From NCBI GenBank assembly GCA_022410635.1, contig JAJVDF010000206.1, positions 166,065 to 230,064 of the forward strand: 64,000 nt of DNA, written 5' to 3'. The position numbers and the translations under genes were made by a program. Positions 23,404 to 36,225 of this stretch are shown piece by piece. Source of the stretch: Tretioscincus oriximinensis (Eukaryota; Chordata; Lepidosauria; Squamata; Gymnophthalmidae). The notes under the pieces are model-generated. The model made no database searches, was not told the origin of the DNA, and worked only from the letters and a program-made list of their open reading frames with translations. Every line of letters begins with the position of its first letter. Within the stretch, counting starts at the first letter, position 1.

Positions 23404-26065
23404 ACTTGTGATAAATCAACATTTGCAGTTAAGACTAAGTTTTAAGCGTAAACATGAACGGCAGCGGGAAGCATAGGATACTCAGATGATCTCCCTGTTA
23501 ATCTGCAGTGATTCCTCAATAAGTAACACCTACAGAAAAAGTGAGAAGAATTCTCTTTTGCCAGAAGTGACCCCTTCTGTGAGCAGGCCACACTGTATAT
23601 ACATGCAGTGAACATGAGAGTCCCAATGAATTACTCTTCAGTACATTCCTAACAGGCTGACATAAAGCATATGCCAATCCAGGGTTTGTCGCAACAAAAC
23701 TGGAGGAGCTTCTCTTAAACTCTGTAACTAAAAAATATGAAAACGTTAAGCCTAACACTACGTGAATCAATCGAATGTATTTGGAATAAAATCTATTATA
23801 CAAAGAAAGGAAAAAGGTCTCTTATATTCTGTTATGCATAATTTATCATGTATTGTCATCACGCCAAACCTTTGGTGGAACGCTTTCAACAAGAGACTTA
23901 CATGTATAAAAATTAAGCTATGAGTAGTGCAGCCAGAATAAAAGGAAAGCTGGAAGGAAAGTATCTGAATGTAAGCCAAGTACAAATGGATTTCATAATT
24001 CTTGTTTCAAAAGAAGTCAAGCACATTGGTACTTTCCTATGATTAATCAATGTTCTTTGAAATGTACATGATACTTGGTATAGGAGAGTTTTCCCCATGC
24101 ATCATTCTTTTTGTACAACTGTTCTACTTACTTCTCAGAACTGCTCAATTAAAATGATTGATTTTGTTGTTGTTTCTGTTTTCTTACTGACCAAAAAAAC
24201 TTGATATCCCAGCAGCATTTGCAACAACAACGAACAATTCCAATAAAATTAATGGAATATAAACATGTTAGAGTTGATTGAAATGAGAACAACAATATTA
24301 GTTTCTTTCTGCTTTCTATCTACCTCCTACCCCTGCTGGGATCTGGAATATCTGACCAGCATGTATTTGGCCATTTTATGCATTTGGTTTGCTTAAATAG
24401 GTCCACACCCTAGAGCACATATATATTGGTTGATTGCTTTTGGTTCTACAATGACAACAGTTCACAAATTATGACTTACTCTTGGAAAACAATACGAATA
24501 CTATCTGTGAAAAACATTATTTGAAGTGAGTTCTAAGAACCAAATTTTGTAGGCCCAACAGATTTTATAAAAAACTATTGTAAAATACTATAAGTCTTAT
24601 TCATCTATCAGATTGAAGGAGATTTCCAGGCAATCTTATGACAGATGTTTAGTGGCACTAAGACCTTAGGTGAAGTTTTTTTCTACATTATATATTCTAG
24701 GTCATAGAAAAAAATCTTATAAACTCCTGGATTGGAAAAAAGATACCTGTATTTTTTATTTTTTTATTTCTCAAAGGAAATACTCTGAGTTTATCCTCAA
24801 AAATTACAGGAAGTTCAGGCCACTAAAGCAAACTTCTACATTGTCAACAAAGAAGACATATCAGCAAATGAGTGGACAAACTCCTCCATGGAAAATTGTA
24901 TTAAATGTCACAGGCTAATCAGCCTCTTGTTTTAAAACAAATTATCATAGTGATATGCAAAGGTAATTAAAAACAAGCCTAAAACTACAAACCACAATCA
25001 ACAGTTAAAGAACATAATAATTGGGTTGGTCAAGGAAAAACGAAACATTTAGGAAAAGGAACAATCATAGAGAATATCTGAGTAAACAGATAACCCTTTA
25101 ATAAGTGCCTAAAAGTTGTAGGTACTTCAGAAACAGTAGATAAAAAGTGGTTCCATAGAGAATACCACCAAGAAGGCTTGACTTGGCCAACATAAGCTGG
25201 CATTCTGTATTTCATGAGATCTGTAGTAAAATCTTTTGGGATAATATCAGAAATTCCCAAGAGTTGCAATCAGGGTGACATTATTTGTGATAAGATTTAT
25301 TTTATTTTGAAACAGCTCAGTAAAGATATTATGAAGTTTTAAAAATTATTTACCCAAAAAATTATAAATTCTAGAATTTCTTTGTGACACATAACGGCAT
25401 AATATAAGAGTGCTGCCAGGAAATTTCAACTCCTAAGTGTTCAATATCAACATTTCATTGCAATTTCCAAATGTGAGGACGCATTGCAACATCTGGCACT
25501 ATAAGAGCAGGGAAAGCACATATTGCTGTGATTCATGATCATACCTAGTGTAATTTGTGTAATGGGATTATTAATAAAAGTAACACAGCTTGACTCCATA
25601 ACCATGTCAATGACCCACAAACTCTCATTTATTTATTTTGCAAAACAAATCTCAATTTCTGTCACCATTAATAAGGATTAGGATTTATTTGGGGCATTTT
25701 GCATGTGAAACATATCTGTAATGCTATTCATGATTTGTGAAATGCTTTTAATCATTTTTAACACATGTAATGGTTCTGTAGTACAGAAAGAAGTTAAAGA
25801 AGAAGTCCAAATGTTATGATCTTAATCTCAATAAACATTATTGAGAGGTTGCTAAGACACGTCAATTCACACGGCCACTAAGAAATCCTGAAATAGATAT
25901 TTATCTTTTAGGAGTTGGTTCCCTGAAAGCCATCACAGAAGGTATGGAAGTGGATGTATTGTCCAGTACATAATCATTTATATTATTTTAAATCAGGATT
26001 ATTTCAAAGAAATGGGTGATGTAATGATACTAATATTAATACTAATAATTATACCACCAAATAGG
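23404..26065. other. LTBP1 intron sequence, mostly featureless
   Basis: AT-rich. Segment 25060-25265 may be an old L2 3' remnant (AAGGCTTGACTTGGCC block), but the match is too weak to call. Confidence 0.35.
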
Positions 26066-26200
26066 TACCATAATAGAAAAATATCTACTAGACTGTGTAG
26101 ACACAGATACAAAATTACAAAAGGCAGCATTACTGGGAACAGCATGTCCACGGCACTAAAGCATATGATCATCCTAGGTGTTTGGGAAAGATCCAATTAT
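26066..26200 (+). mobile_element. Dong/R4-type LINE C-terminal fragment (tentative)
   Basis: The segment reads L-Q-K-A-A-L-L-G-T-A before a stop, the C-terminal end typical of R4-type proteins. It then has CTAGGTGTTTGGGAAAGATC, matching the CTAGACGCTTGGGAAGTGTT that follows the stop of the R4 copy at 63064-64000 (minus strand). Confidence 0.5.
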
Positions 26201-29200
26201 CAGAGTACCAACAAATAAGCCTAAACTGAAATACCATCAAGCTCATCAATACTTCAGCTCTTTCTGTCCTCATTTACTCTGTAGAAACTGCAGCCTGTAT
26301 GAAGAACTGGATAAGAAGGCAGGGAAAATCACACCCATAAATCACTGCTGGCATTTGTGTGGGAACAATATCACCCAAGCCTGAAATAACTGAGTCTGGG
26401 GAATGGTGCAACAAAGATATTTCAGGAAGAAAAGAGATTAGGGCAGTTAAAAATGCTTGTTAAAAGAAAATAGTAAAGGAAATGTACTAAGAACAATGAA
26501 GCAAAGAAGATCTGTAGAGAAAGGCAAAGAAACAAAGAAAAAATGGAAGAATAAACTGTTTCATTGTCAGTGTTTCAGTACCATTCAACAGAAGCTGATA
26601 ATTCAAAAATGTGGCAGGGGCTTTTAAAAGAGATGCTAAGGAGGAGCTAGTAGTTACTGATGTGGGTTCGTTTTAAAATGATACTTAAGATGTCCTGTTC
26701 ATGTCTTGAAGAAATCCAAACGTGCAAAACAACAAGAGTAAGAGGGCAGGTGCTTGGTTGGCTTGCTACAAATGGAATTAGAATGAAACAAGCCATCAAA
26801 CATGTATACTGGAAGGACAGCAAAAAGGAATTACAAAATATTCATTAGCTCTTGCAACTGCCTCTTGTTGTCTGGAAACATCTTAGGCTGCATTCTAACT
26901 AGAGCTAAAACGGGAGCGAGATCTGTGTAGCTTTGCACTGGGTGCACACAGTTCCCCTATAATGCACAGGGGGAGCACTTTTGCGATGCGTCATTCACAA
27001 AGCCACATGTCTCCTGAATGGAGTTCTCCCTCAAAAGTGACGCAGGAGCAGTTTTTCCCAATTTGGGTTAACCATGCTCTGGCTACAGTTTGCCCGTAGT
27101 GGGAGTGCCTCTGTGTGAACGCTGCTGTGCCTCTATTTTGTTCTGACCTCTGAGGAGGCAAAACTAAATATCTGTATTAATTTTTTGCAATTATGCGCAA
27201 AACTCAGGTGCATTTTTTTTTAAAATTCAGCACAGAGAACGAGAAGAGGACACTTGACATATTATTCAACTAATGCGACCGTTAACTTCAGAAACCAATA
27301 CAAATTCTGTGCGGACGATGAAACGGAGCTGGAAATAGAAGCAGAGAGAATTGAATTATTTTACCCTTGTGAGAATGNAGCCTTAGACGTGTTACGATTT
27401 GCTACAATTTGGCTGACACTGACTTGATAATGTTAACATCTGACATGGTCCATAGCTTTTTTAGAAATGTAATTTTTAAGGCCAAATATGACTGTGCTGC
27501 ATTTTTGGCAACTTTTCACTTACATATACATGCTTTTCATTAATATTTTAAACAGCAATATTTATAGATAGGTAATGTATCCCAAAGGCATGTCAGACCT
27601 AAATATTCTTTAGGCACATTGCCAACTAGCATTAATATGTCCCATTCTAAGTATACTGTATAATTTTTATAAGTTGCAAATGTCTTGTTTAACAAGCACA
27701 CACACCATTAATGACAGGGTAAATGATAGGATTGTTTCCTAAATTATGTGGAAATCTGACAATCCAAAGGTTCTCATTTTATTCCTAATATGATTTTCTT
27801 CATTAAAAAAGATTTCAATTATGTTCAGTCCATTTGAGATCCTTGAAACTAAGTGCAAGTATATTTCAGTATTTCAATTACTTTATACTGTGTCTGCGAC
27901 ATGAGCATTATAACACAACTTATTTGCTGAGTAGAGCTTCAAAGGTTGTCACCTAATGTTGTTAACTATCTTTGGAAGAAATAACTAGTGGTAACCTTCT
28001 TTAGAGATCCAAAGGTTTTATTTTCATTTCTAAATATAACAAACATCTAGTTAAAAAGCTATTACATAGTTCTAAAAAAGAATAAAACAAAGATCATGTT
28101 CATTGGTAGCAGAAATGTATTCATGGAAAAATCCATGAGATTTCAGTAGTAAATCACACTCAGTTGATATAAAGATGCATAGTTATAAAATGACATAAAT
28201 CCAACTTCCTCAGAAAGAACTTGAACCTATGACTTTCTGGTTGAGAAGTGTGAAAATCTCCTTTTGAGCCAACATCACTTTAAGTAGTAAACCTCGAAGA
28301 AGGGCAGATCATGCTTTCATGCACAATTCAGTTGTTTTTCTTGGGAAAATTTAAAGTGAGAAATGATTTTAAGGTGTTCACTGAAAACATGGGTATACAT
28401 GAGCTGCTGACTGAATTTCTACATTGTGCTACATGATATTCAAGACTGTATTATTATTAACAAGATCCCCGAGTCTGCTTCCTCTCCATTTAAATATAAT
28501 TATACAAAAGCTAGTCTGTAATCTCCAGAACCATTGTGGATGTCTTCTCTCCCACCCAGAGGCACCTGGGGAATGCAGACCAATTCAATCAAAGCAAATC
28601 CTATCAAAACCAAACAAGACAAAAATTCTGTATGGCTGCATTCCCACAAGGGGAAAAAATGGCTCCCACAGCTGTCTGTGCTGGGCACCAATGTTTTTCA
28701 TGTACTCCAATTGAAAAATGTTTTTGCTATGCACAGTTTGCACAGAAACATATCTGAGCGGAGTTTGCTCAGAAAACTGTCACAAGTACAGCTTAATGAA
28801 ATTCGCATTAAGTGCACCCTGGCGATGGTTTTGCTATGTGTTCCAACTGGACGGCAAGATGTCCAATTGGAGGCCAGTCCTTAGGGGTTCAGAAGAACCC
28901 AAGGCAGCTCGAGAAGTTAAACTGCTGTCAATCAAACTAGCAGCAGCTGGAATGGGCAGAAGACCTAAGATCTGAAACCTTGAGCATTTCATAGAAATTA
29001 TCATTAATTTTGCCTGAGAAGACATAAAAGAGAAGAGCTGCTTCAGAGATCAGAATTAGGATAGACCAAATTTATTGATCTCAAGTAAAATATTAAATTG
29101 GAGTAAACATCATGTCTGCTAGTTTTAAACGCTATGATGTAGCTTTTGGAAAATGATGCATGAAAAAATTGCCAGTACAATCTAAATAATTCCAAATGCC

Positions 29201-29879
29201 ATTCTCATGAACAACTTGTGAAGAAATGCTTTTGGATGGTATGTGATTTGACATATTAAATAAAGAATTTTTATTAGGAAAATATTTTCCTGGCAACGTT
29301 GTAGCCAACAGTAGCGCTGAAACAAGACATCACATAGGCATTCTACTTTTTTTGTTTTTGTTTTGACGAGCGCTTGATGTCCCTTGACAAAATACCCAAT
29401 GGAAACAAATGTATGTTTTATTGGATTCAGTAGGGAGAAACTGGCAGAATAAAAGGGGGGAAAGTGTCAGCTCAGATTGTGAAATTGCTGTAGATATTTG
29501 CAGTTCTGTAGTTTTGAGCACTATACCTGCCTTAGCTTTAATTAAAGGTTTCATTGCATCTCATGAGAATGAAGCTGTAAGTGCTTCCATATGCTAGTGT
29601 GGTCTGGTTTACAGGAATACTAACCAGGGGCAGACCGGATATGGGGTCTTTGGTACCTCTGTGGTTTGGAGTACCAAATAATCTATTTCTACAATGTGGG
29701 ACTCCAAGGCAGGAAAATTTATTCCGAGCTGTCTAAGCTTTAGCTGCTCAAAGCTCACACGTTTTGAGGCAGCACAGGGCTACACTGAAACTAACCATCT
29801 CAATATGGACAATTTTGTTTTGGTTCTGAGCAATCTCTTCCCATACACAGTTTTAAAGAAGATTCTTGATTTGGATCTA
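26201..29879. other. LTBP1 intron sequence, little recognisable
   Basis: A moderately GC-rich patch at about 26920-27140 shares TTCCCAATTTGGGTTA with 48960-49110 and may be a diverged DNA-transposon remnant. One undetermined base is at 27377. Nothing else could be named. Confidence 0.35.
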
Positions 29880-30300
29880 TATGTAAGTTGGACATTAGGC
29901 TTTTTAAGTATCTAAGTAAGTATTTGGGACTGGAATCTAAAGAGTTTAATTGATAGATTATATTATCGACAGGGCAATGTAAATAGAAATTATAGAGACA
30001 GATGGATAAAAAGTTGGCACAAATTGTTAATTTGTTGTCAGACTAACCAATGGGGGGGACTCGAACTTTTAGACGTGATAAAATTAATCCTCAGATCATA
30101 AGAAATACATTTATAGAGATAAGGATACCATCTGGGGAGGAAGGGGAAGGGAGGGGGGTACACTGGAAGAAATAAAGTACTGTGTAAATAAGTTGTATCT
30201 ATATGAGATAGATTATCCTGTTTTGTATTGTATTGTTTAGATATGATGTAATATCTCATGTTTATTTATTAAATTAAAAAAATTAATTTTTTTTTAAAAA
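29880..30300 (+). mobile_element. L1-type LINE 3' end
   Basis: It has the layout of squamate L1 3' regions: an ORF2-tail-like segment, the G-rich block GGGGAGGAAGGGGAAGGG, a T/A-rich 3' UTR and a terminal TTATTAAATTAAAAAAATTA. It is a short 5'-truncated copy, antisense to LTBP1, about 570 bp from the second TB exon. Confidence 0.55.
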
Positions 30301-30868
30301 ATGGAATCTTAAAGAGTACTTTTGAAAAGATTATTAATTATTGTCCTATGGAAAAGCATTGCACTTTATTAAAACTCCACACATGCGATATCTTTCCTTT
30401 TTCTAAACCATGTCCACAAATCCAGTCTCTGAAAGTGAACTGAATTTGGATTAAATCTTGGGTGTAGATAGGACAAATGAATGCAACTGATTACAAACAA
30501 ATAATAACGAATTATCATCATGTTTTCCTCTGAGGTTTTATCACATGGGTGATATATCATAACTCTTGACAATAACTGATTCAATACTTATTGAAATGAA
30601 TAGTATAAACTCATGCAGTTTAGATTCTCTCATGTGTAAATACCATATTAACATTCAAACAGTGTATTTAAGCACAGGCATGCCCATATATCATAGATAT
30701 TTTGAATAAAAAAAACTAAACAGATTTCATGTGTTATCCAAGCACTTGAACCATTTGCCATTAAAGCACCACGTAAAACGCACCGGATGATAATCTAAAT
30801 AATCATGTTTACAAGGAAACGCTGAAGACACGCTTAAAATGAAATACGTCTCATATTCCCAACTTTAC

Positions 30869-31039
30869 CTGAATTCTTCATAGGGCATAATGCACATTGC
30901 ATGCCCCATGCTTCTCCATATAAACAGCAGCATTCAGTGTAAGTAGTTTGTTTGCCAACAAGAGGCCGACTACAAACAAAATCATCACTCAAATGTTGCC
31001 AGCAAAGATCCTGATAGACATCAGTTTCTTCTGTTTGTT
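30869..31039 (-). CDS. LTBP1: LTBP1 exon: second TB (8-Cys) module, first part
   Basis: A 171-nt exon encoding an acidic linker (E-Q-T-E-E-T-D-V-Y-Q) and then D-L-C-W-Q-H-L, F-V-C-S-R-P-L-V-G-K-Q-T-T, E-C-C-C-L-Y-G-E-A-W-G-M and Q-C-A-L-C-P. It holds seven TB cysteines; the eighth is in 22234-22359. It lacks the Phe-Pro insertion of the LAP-binding module, as expected for the last TB domain. The acceptor is GTTTCAG and the donor is G|GTAAAG. The following intron is 8.5 kb. Confidence 0.96.
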
Positions 31040-31444
31040 CTGAAACAGAACAGAGAAATGTATGTTCAATACAGTATTCCTATTGTATTGGATGAGAGAG
31101 ATTTTTTTCCAAAGAAAATTATTCAAATTGACTTACTAATGTTTGTAAAGGATTTAATAGATATTAGAACACAGGGAAAAAAGCTTAGCTATGGTCAAAA
31201 CCAAACGCAAATAATTAAAGGGTTCAACAGGGGACGGTGGGGTAGGAGCACAAGAGGTATGGGGTTGGGAGCAAAGTTCCATCTCCCACACCCCCACCGT
31301 CTCTCCACTGACTGTCCCATCCCCTCCAATATTACATAGTGGCAGCAATGCTCATGGCAGAAATATATCTCCATTCCAGTTTCAATTTGACTGCTGGGTG
31401 AATCAAGCTTAACTACTGGCCCAGCAAAAGGGGAAGGGTGATCT

Positions 31445-31750
31445 AGTACTTTGGAGACTAAGAAGAGGAAGGTAAGCAGCATGAGCTTTCGTAGAAAAGG
31501 TTACCTCTTCAGAGGCACTTCTTCAGCATCTGAAGAAGCAGATGTGTCTACGAAAGCTCATGCTGCCTACCTTCTTCCCGTTAGTCTCCAAGTGCTGTAA
31601 GCCCCTTTGTTGGGCTTTTTGACTGGACTAACATGGCTATTTCTCTGAAAGCATCTGAAGAAGTAGACTTTTTTATGAACGTTCATGCTGCCTTCCTTCC
31701 TTTTTGTTAGTCTCCAAAGAGCTACAATCTACCACTCCTTTATTGGTGGA
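31445..31750. repeat. Short dispersed family: one inverted and two direct copies
   Basis: A minus-oriented unit (TTTGGAGACTAAGAAGAGG, CATGAGCTTTCGTAGA) meets a plus-oriented unit at CTTCTTCAGCATCTGAAGAAG. This is followed by TGTCTACGAAAGCTCATGCT and the tail GACTAACATGGCTATTTCTC. A third unit (GCATCTGAAGAAGTAGAC) begins right after that tail. The cluster lies about 400 bp upstream, in transcript sense, of the TB exon 30869-31039. Confidence 0.75.
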
Positions 31751-31965
31751 CTTTTTTTTTAATAATTTTTTTATTAAGAACATATATAGTGTTATACAAA
31801 AAAGAAAAGAAACCAAAAAGGTGAACATTGAAAAAAAAGACGTACATTCAAGGGGGTACATTATACATCCAATATCAATCCCCACATTCCCCATCTCCCT
31901 CCCCCCTCCCTCTGGATCGGATCGGAATCGCGTTCAAAATCTCNATTTATATTATTAACCTGAGT
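31751..31965 (-). mobile_element. L1-type LINE 3' end (minus)
   Basis: On the minus strand a G-rich block (GAGGGAGGGGGGAGGGAGAT) is followed by an AT-rich 3' UTR and ends TTCTTAATAAAAAAATTATT. It is adjacent to the short-element cluster and contains one undetermined base at 31944. Confidence 0.5.
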
Positions 31966-32109
31966 CTCTGCAGAAGAGCTATTGTCTCTTTAATTATTAT
32001 ATCTATGTTTTGGTTTCCTGACTATGGAAAGCACCACAATTAGCTGAATGGAGTGGAAATTCATCAATCTCTTCAGAACTCTCTCCCAAGTACAGAATAT
32101 ATTTTTGAA

Positions 32110-32250
32110 TACCTGAAGAAACAGACTTGCCTATGAAAGCTCATGCCATCTCCCTTCCTCTTGTTAGTCTCCAAAGTGCTACAAAACTTGCTTGCTGGAT
32201 CTTCTGAACAAAGATTAACACGGCTATTTCTTTGAAACCTATTAATTACT
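32110..32250 (+). repeat. Short dispersed family, single copy
   Basis: CCTGAAGAAACAGACTTGCC, TATGAAAGCTCATGCC, TTGTTAGTCTCCAAAGTGCT and the tail TTAACACGGCTATTTCTTTG. It shows the full unit, with head and tail, in one orientation, without a foldback. Confidence 0.7.
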
Positions 32251-32848
32251 GTCTGACTTTGGCCTAAGACAATATTTACTCAAGACTATATCCCAGCAGG
32301 TCCCCTCTTCCAAAATAAGGCTCAGTGAAGAAACGGCATATACTAAAGAGTATATAGCAGGATAGGCACCGACACTAGAACATTTGTTCTATTGCTGAGG
32401 AAGATGATATGTTCAGCAAATGAGTCTCAGGTTCAATCTGATTCAATCATTAAGAGAAAATCAATGTAATTAGTTTATTACATACTAGTGTATTACAAAA
32501 ATAGTCTATGACAAACCCATTTCTGTATTTCTCCAAGAAAACTGCATAGAGATGCAGTCAACCAGGAATCAGATATGACTCAATTGTACCAAAGTGCATT
32601 ATATGCAGAAGCAGAAGCTCTGTTCAGTAGCTTGCCCATGGCATGTAACCTGCCTTCAGGGCAATCATGAGAATTAAGACTTCAGGAATAGACAAGTAAT
32701 TACTAATTCCAACAGAAGTTAACTAGTTCAAGATCCCATAACCACAAGAAGGGATACAACACCCGTAAAGCTTGGAAATCACAAGCTACATTTTCTTTCA
32801 AAGAGTAAATTCTAATTTAAAGAAAGTATAATAGAAAGCACCACATAC

Positions 32849-32989
32849 CACTTGATTCTGCAGGTCTGATACACCTCTTTTCTGTGGAATCCAAAATCAT
32901 TGGGTGTGTACAGAAGCAGCTGTAAGATCCTTCAGTGTTAACACACTGGCCATCGATGCAGCTAGCAGGATCTAGACATTCATCTGTAT
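32849..32989 (-). CDS. LTBP1: LTBP1 exon: EGF-like module between the two TB modules
   Basis: A 141-nt exon encoding D-T-D-E-C, S-C-I-D-G-Q-C-V-N-T-E-G-S-Y and a C-terminal C-I-R-P-A-E-S-S, with six cysteines. It is the second EGF-like module between the TB modules. The donor G|GTATGT is good. The acceptor is unusual: the last 11 intron bases are AATGCAAAAAG, so the pyrimidine tract stops early and the site is AAG. Phase continuity with 31039 restores Glu (G|AA). Confidence 0.95.
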
Positions 32990-32999
32990 CTTTTTGCAT

Positions 33000-34699
33000 T
33001 AAAATGAAAGAGACACCAAAAGAAGATCAGTATCTTGCAAAGGGGACTTATGAGAAACAACAGCTACGGTACCTGAAGTAGAATGGTTATTTTCAAAAGA
33101 AATGCTTTTGAAATTAATGCATTAATCTCTATTATTAATAAAACATGCATCAACAAGTCCAACATTTTGAAGTCTGCTAACAGGACTCGGAACTTGGGGC
33201 TGCCCAGCAATCTGCCCAACTTGGCAGGGAGGGCAGCCTTCAGAGAGGGCACCCTGTCCAAATCCACCACAGTCACCTGCCGCTGACAGCACCACAGCAA
33301 CCTGCTCACTGACAATGACCTCTTGCCTTCCCGTGTTTGCATTTTTGTGCATATATAAGTCAAAAGAGATATTGGCATCTTAGCAGAATGAGGAGTCTAT
33401 GGAATCATGTCTATCACTGGAGGTTCAAACATTTTTTGTGATAAAAGTGCTAATTATCAGCTTTGGCTTACTGTACTCTTACTTAATGTGAAATCACCCT
33501 TATATCAAGCCATAAGCTGTAACAGAAGCAAAATGCAACAGCCAGACAAGTGAAGTACATGTTTGCAGTTGCATTGAAGCAGATTCAAGATTTTACTGGG
33601 ACCAGCATGTTTGTCATGTTGTCAGCAAGATTAATAGTGATAATTTGGGGACATTATATTTCAGGAAGGAACACTAAACACTGAACACTATCTCAAGTAT
33701 CCTGTGGTGGTGCAAAAATTCTGCAATAGCCACCTTTCAGCTATTCCCAAAGTGTCCACTATTATATCTATTGGGTGCTTGTATTTATTTATCCAGGCAT
33801 TTCTCAAGTGAATAAATGTTTGTTTCACGATCCCCACAGTATTTTAAAATACTGTAAACCACCTTGAGATTTTGTCATGAAGAAGAAGTGAAGAAATGTT
33901 TTAAATTAGTAAATAATAGTACCCAAAAGAAAATGGGCAATATACAAAGAATTGAAGATTATTGAAGGCCTTATTTTCATGTGCTTTACTTGATTTATTG
34001 GTTAACATATTTTCAAGAAATGACACCAGTTCTCTTTAAAAAAAAAACAGACCACAGATCACATTTGATTGAAAGGAAGTTGATGCTAGAAAATACATTT
34101 TTAAAGCTTATTTTCTAGTTCTATCTCTGCTTAAACCACTTAAACAAATGGCTTCACATTAGGAAAATAAAGTCTGAAACTGTGGTTTCCCTTTATTATA
34201 TTATATGGTTTTCATTAATATGGTTTTCAGTTTAAACTCTAGAAGTCAAAATCCTGACTAGAAATTATTTTGATTCCATGGCAAAAAATTAATTAGTAGG
34301 TAGTACAGTAGACTAATGGCACATTTATACTGTAAATTGTTATTATATATTACATATCAACTTTTTTGTTTTTAAAAAGCTGGATCTTTTAGAAGTTTAA
34401 AAGGATCACTCCAATGGATTCTGAACAAAGAGACGGTTTCCAGAGACAGTTATTAAAATAGACATGTGTGTAAAATAGAGAGAAACCATTTTTTTTATAT
34501 ACAGTATTTTGGGGATGGTCTACACAAACACAGAAACAAAGGCTCCCATAAAATTAATGCATTAAATTGCCAATGCCTTAAAATGGTTTCTACATTTTTA
34601 AAAATGATAATTGTAAACTGAGAAGGATGATCTTTTTGGAACAGAGTAAATTGTATTTTTTAGGAACACAGTTTATTGTTCTGGATGGGATTGAATTGC
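33000..34699. other. LTBP1 intron sequence, no named element
   Basis: There is a locally GC-rich patch at 33170-33335 with overlapping chance reading frames and no recognised family. Segment 33760-33915 resembles an old LINE 3' end (AAACCACCTTGAGATTTTG). The rest is AT-rich. Confidence 0.35.
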
Positions 34700-35446
34700 C
34701 CTATAAGGGACGGATGTAAAATCTGGGGGTGCTTCTGGATTCTTCGCTGACACTTGAAGATCAGGTGGAGGCGCTGGCTAGGAGTGCCTACTTTCAGCTA
34801 CGTCTAGTCTGCCAGTTGCAGCCACTTCTGGATAAGGATGATCTGGCCACAGTAGTCCACACTCTGGTATCTTTCAGGTTGAACTATTGTAATGCACTCT
34901 ATATGGGGCTGCCCTTGAAAATAGTTCAGAAGCAGCAGCTGGTGCAGAATGCAGCTGGTTTGACTGGCCAGATACACATCACAATGGTCCTGAAAAAACT
35001 GCACTGGTTGCCAATTTGCTACCGAGCCCAATTCAAGGTATTAACTCTCACCTATAAAGTCTTATATAATTTGGGCCCCAAATATCTAAAGGTATGCCCT
35101 TCTCCCATATGAGCCTGCTTATGCCTTAAGATCTGCTGGGGAGGTCCTCCTGACTGTACCACCTCCCTCAGTGGCAGAGAGGGTGGGAACCCAGGATAGG
35201 GCCTTTTCTGTGGCAGCCCCCAGGCTTTGGAATAGTCTCCCCCTTGAGGTGCATCAACCACCATCTCTGCGCTTTCAGAAAATGCTTGAAGGTGCACCTC
35301 TTTGGCCTGGCCTTTGGCTGAGAAAACTGCTGTCTTTTCCCTATTTTTAGGTGCTGCTGTTTTTAGAGTGTTAGTTTTGAGTTTATTGTTAACCACATTT
35401 AGACCGTTGGGTACAGGGTAGTGTAAAAATGTAAATAAATAAATAA
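34700..35446 (+). mobile_element. L2-type LINE 3' end with partial reverse-transcriptase frame
   Basis: The frame 34729-35112 reads L-L-D-S-S-L-T-L-E-D, R-L-N-Y-C-N-A-L-Y-M-G-L-P-L, Q-L-V-Q-N-A-A and L-H-W-L-P-I, the typical C-terminal part of L2 ORF2. The 3' UTR includes TTGTTAACCACATTTAGACC and ends (AAAT)n. It is 5'-truncated and lies antisense in an LTBP1 intron. It is the best preserved L2 tail in the window. Confidence 0.85.
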
Positions 35447-35940
35447 TTATTCCCACAAAAATTCTCAGAAAAAAATTGAAAGGATTTTTTTGCCCAGTTA
35501 TGAAAGATTTATTTCTAACATAAAGCATTGTTTCTCCCAGTAGGGAATCAGATGGAACAAGGAAGATTATAAACTTGTGCAAATTTTGAGACCAGAGCAG
35601 GGGCTATACAGTTGTCTCTGTACAGATTATATTATTCTGGTTTGTAATACAGATTATAGAATATCTTCTGATCTAGATCAACTGATCTGAACGAACAGGC
35701 TCCCCAAATTGTGCTACTCTGTAACTACAAGAACATTATTTTGAAACGATGAAATCAAGTGTTCCAGACATATCTTCATAAAACCCAATTCCCATTGGGG
35801 GGAATTTCACACTGAGATACCGCATAGAGAAACTAAACAGTCAGTTCATCTGTAAATGAACAAAAACCATAATTAGGATTTTTTCATTTTCAGCAATGAT
35901 TTGCAGAGGAGGATTATATGACATGGATTTGCATCCTTAC

Positions 35941-36069
35941 CAAAGCACTGAAGTTTTATGGGATCATAGTATGTGCCTTGCTTGCAGTAGCATTCGTAGC
36001 TTGGCTGAGTGTTCAAACAGAAACCATTCTTACATATTTCTTGCCCGAAGAGCTGGCATTCATCAGCAT
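35941..36069 (-). CDS. LTBP1: LTBP1 exon: EGF-like module between the two TB modules
   Basis: A 129-nt exon opening D-A-D-E-C and containing [10 protein letters not shown] and [12 protein letters not shown], with six cysteines. It is the first of two EGF-like modules between the TB modules. Sequence and order agree with vertebrate LTBP1. The acceptor is TCTGCAG and the donor is G|GTAAGG. In the family this module contributes to a rigid, calcium-dependent rod. Confidence 0.96.
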
Positions 36070-36225
36070 CTGCAGAGAAATATAATCTATGATAGTTATT
36101 CCAGGGTTTTTGTGTCACTTTTTGGTTAGTAACATAAATATTTGATTTGCCTAATTTCCATTTATATTAAACAATGAAAAAGGATAAATAACTTATCATA
36201 AAGAAGCTATGTTTTAATTTGTATT

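Noticed and set aside
29880..31965. Opposed L1 ends flanking the TB exon 30869-31039 as a circular-RNA driver
   Set aside because: The two L1 3' ends are of different subtypes and I could not see enough complementarity between them.
33122..33378. Overlapping frames of 76-104 codons in a GC-richer patch
   Set aside because: Both strands are open but there is no signal peptide, domain, splice framing or known family. I left it as an unexplained patch.
35052..35582. 176-codon minus-strand frame
   Set aside because: It is the antisense of the L2 3' end at 34700-35446. The sense frame carries the reverse-transcriptase motifs.
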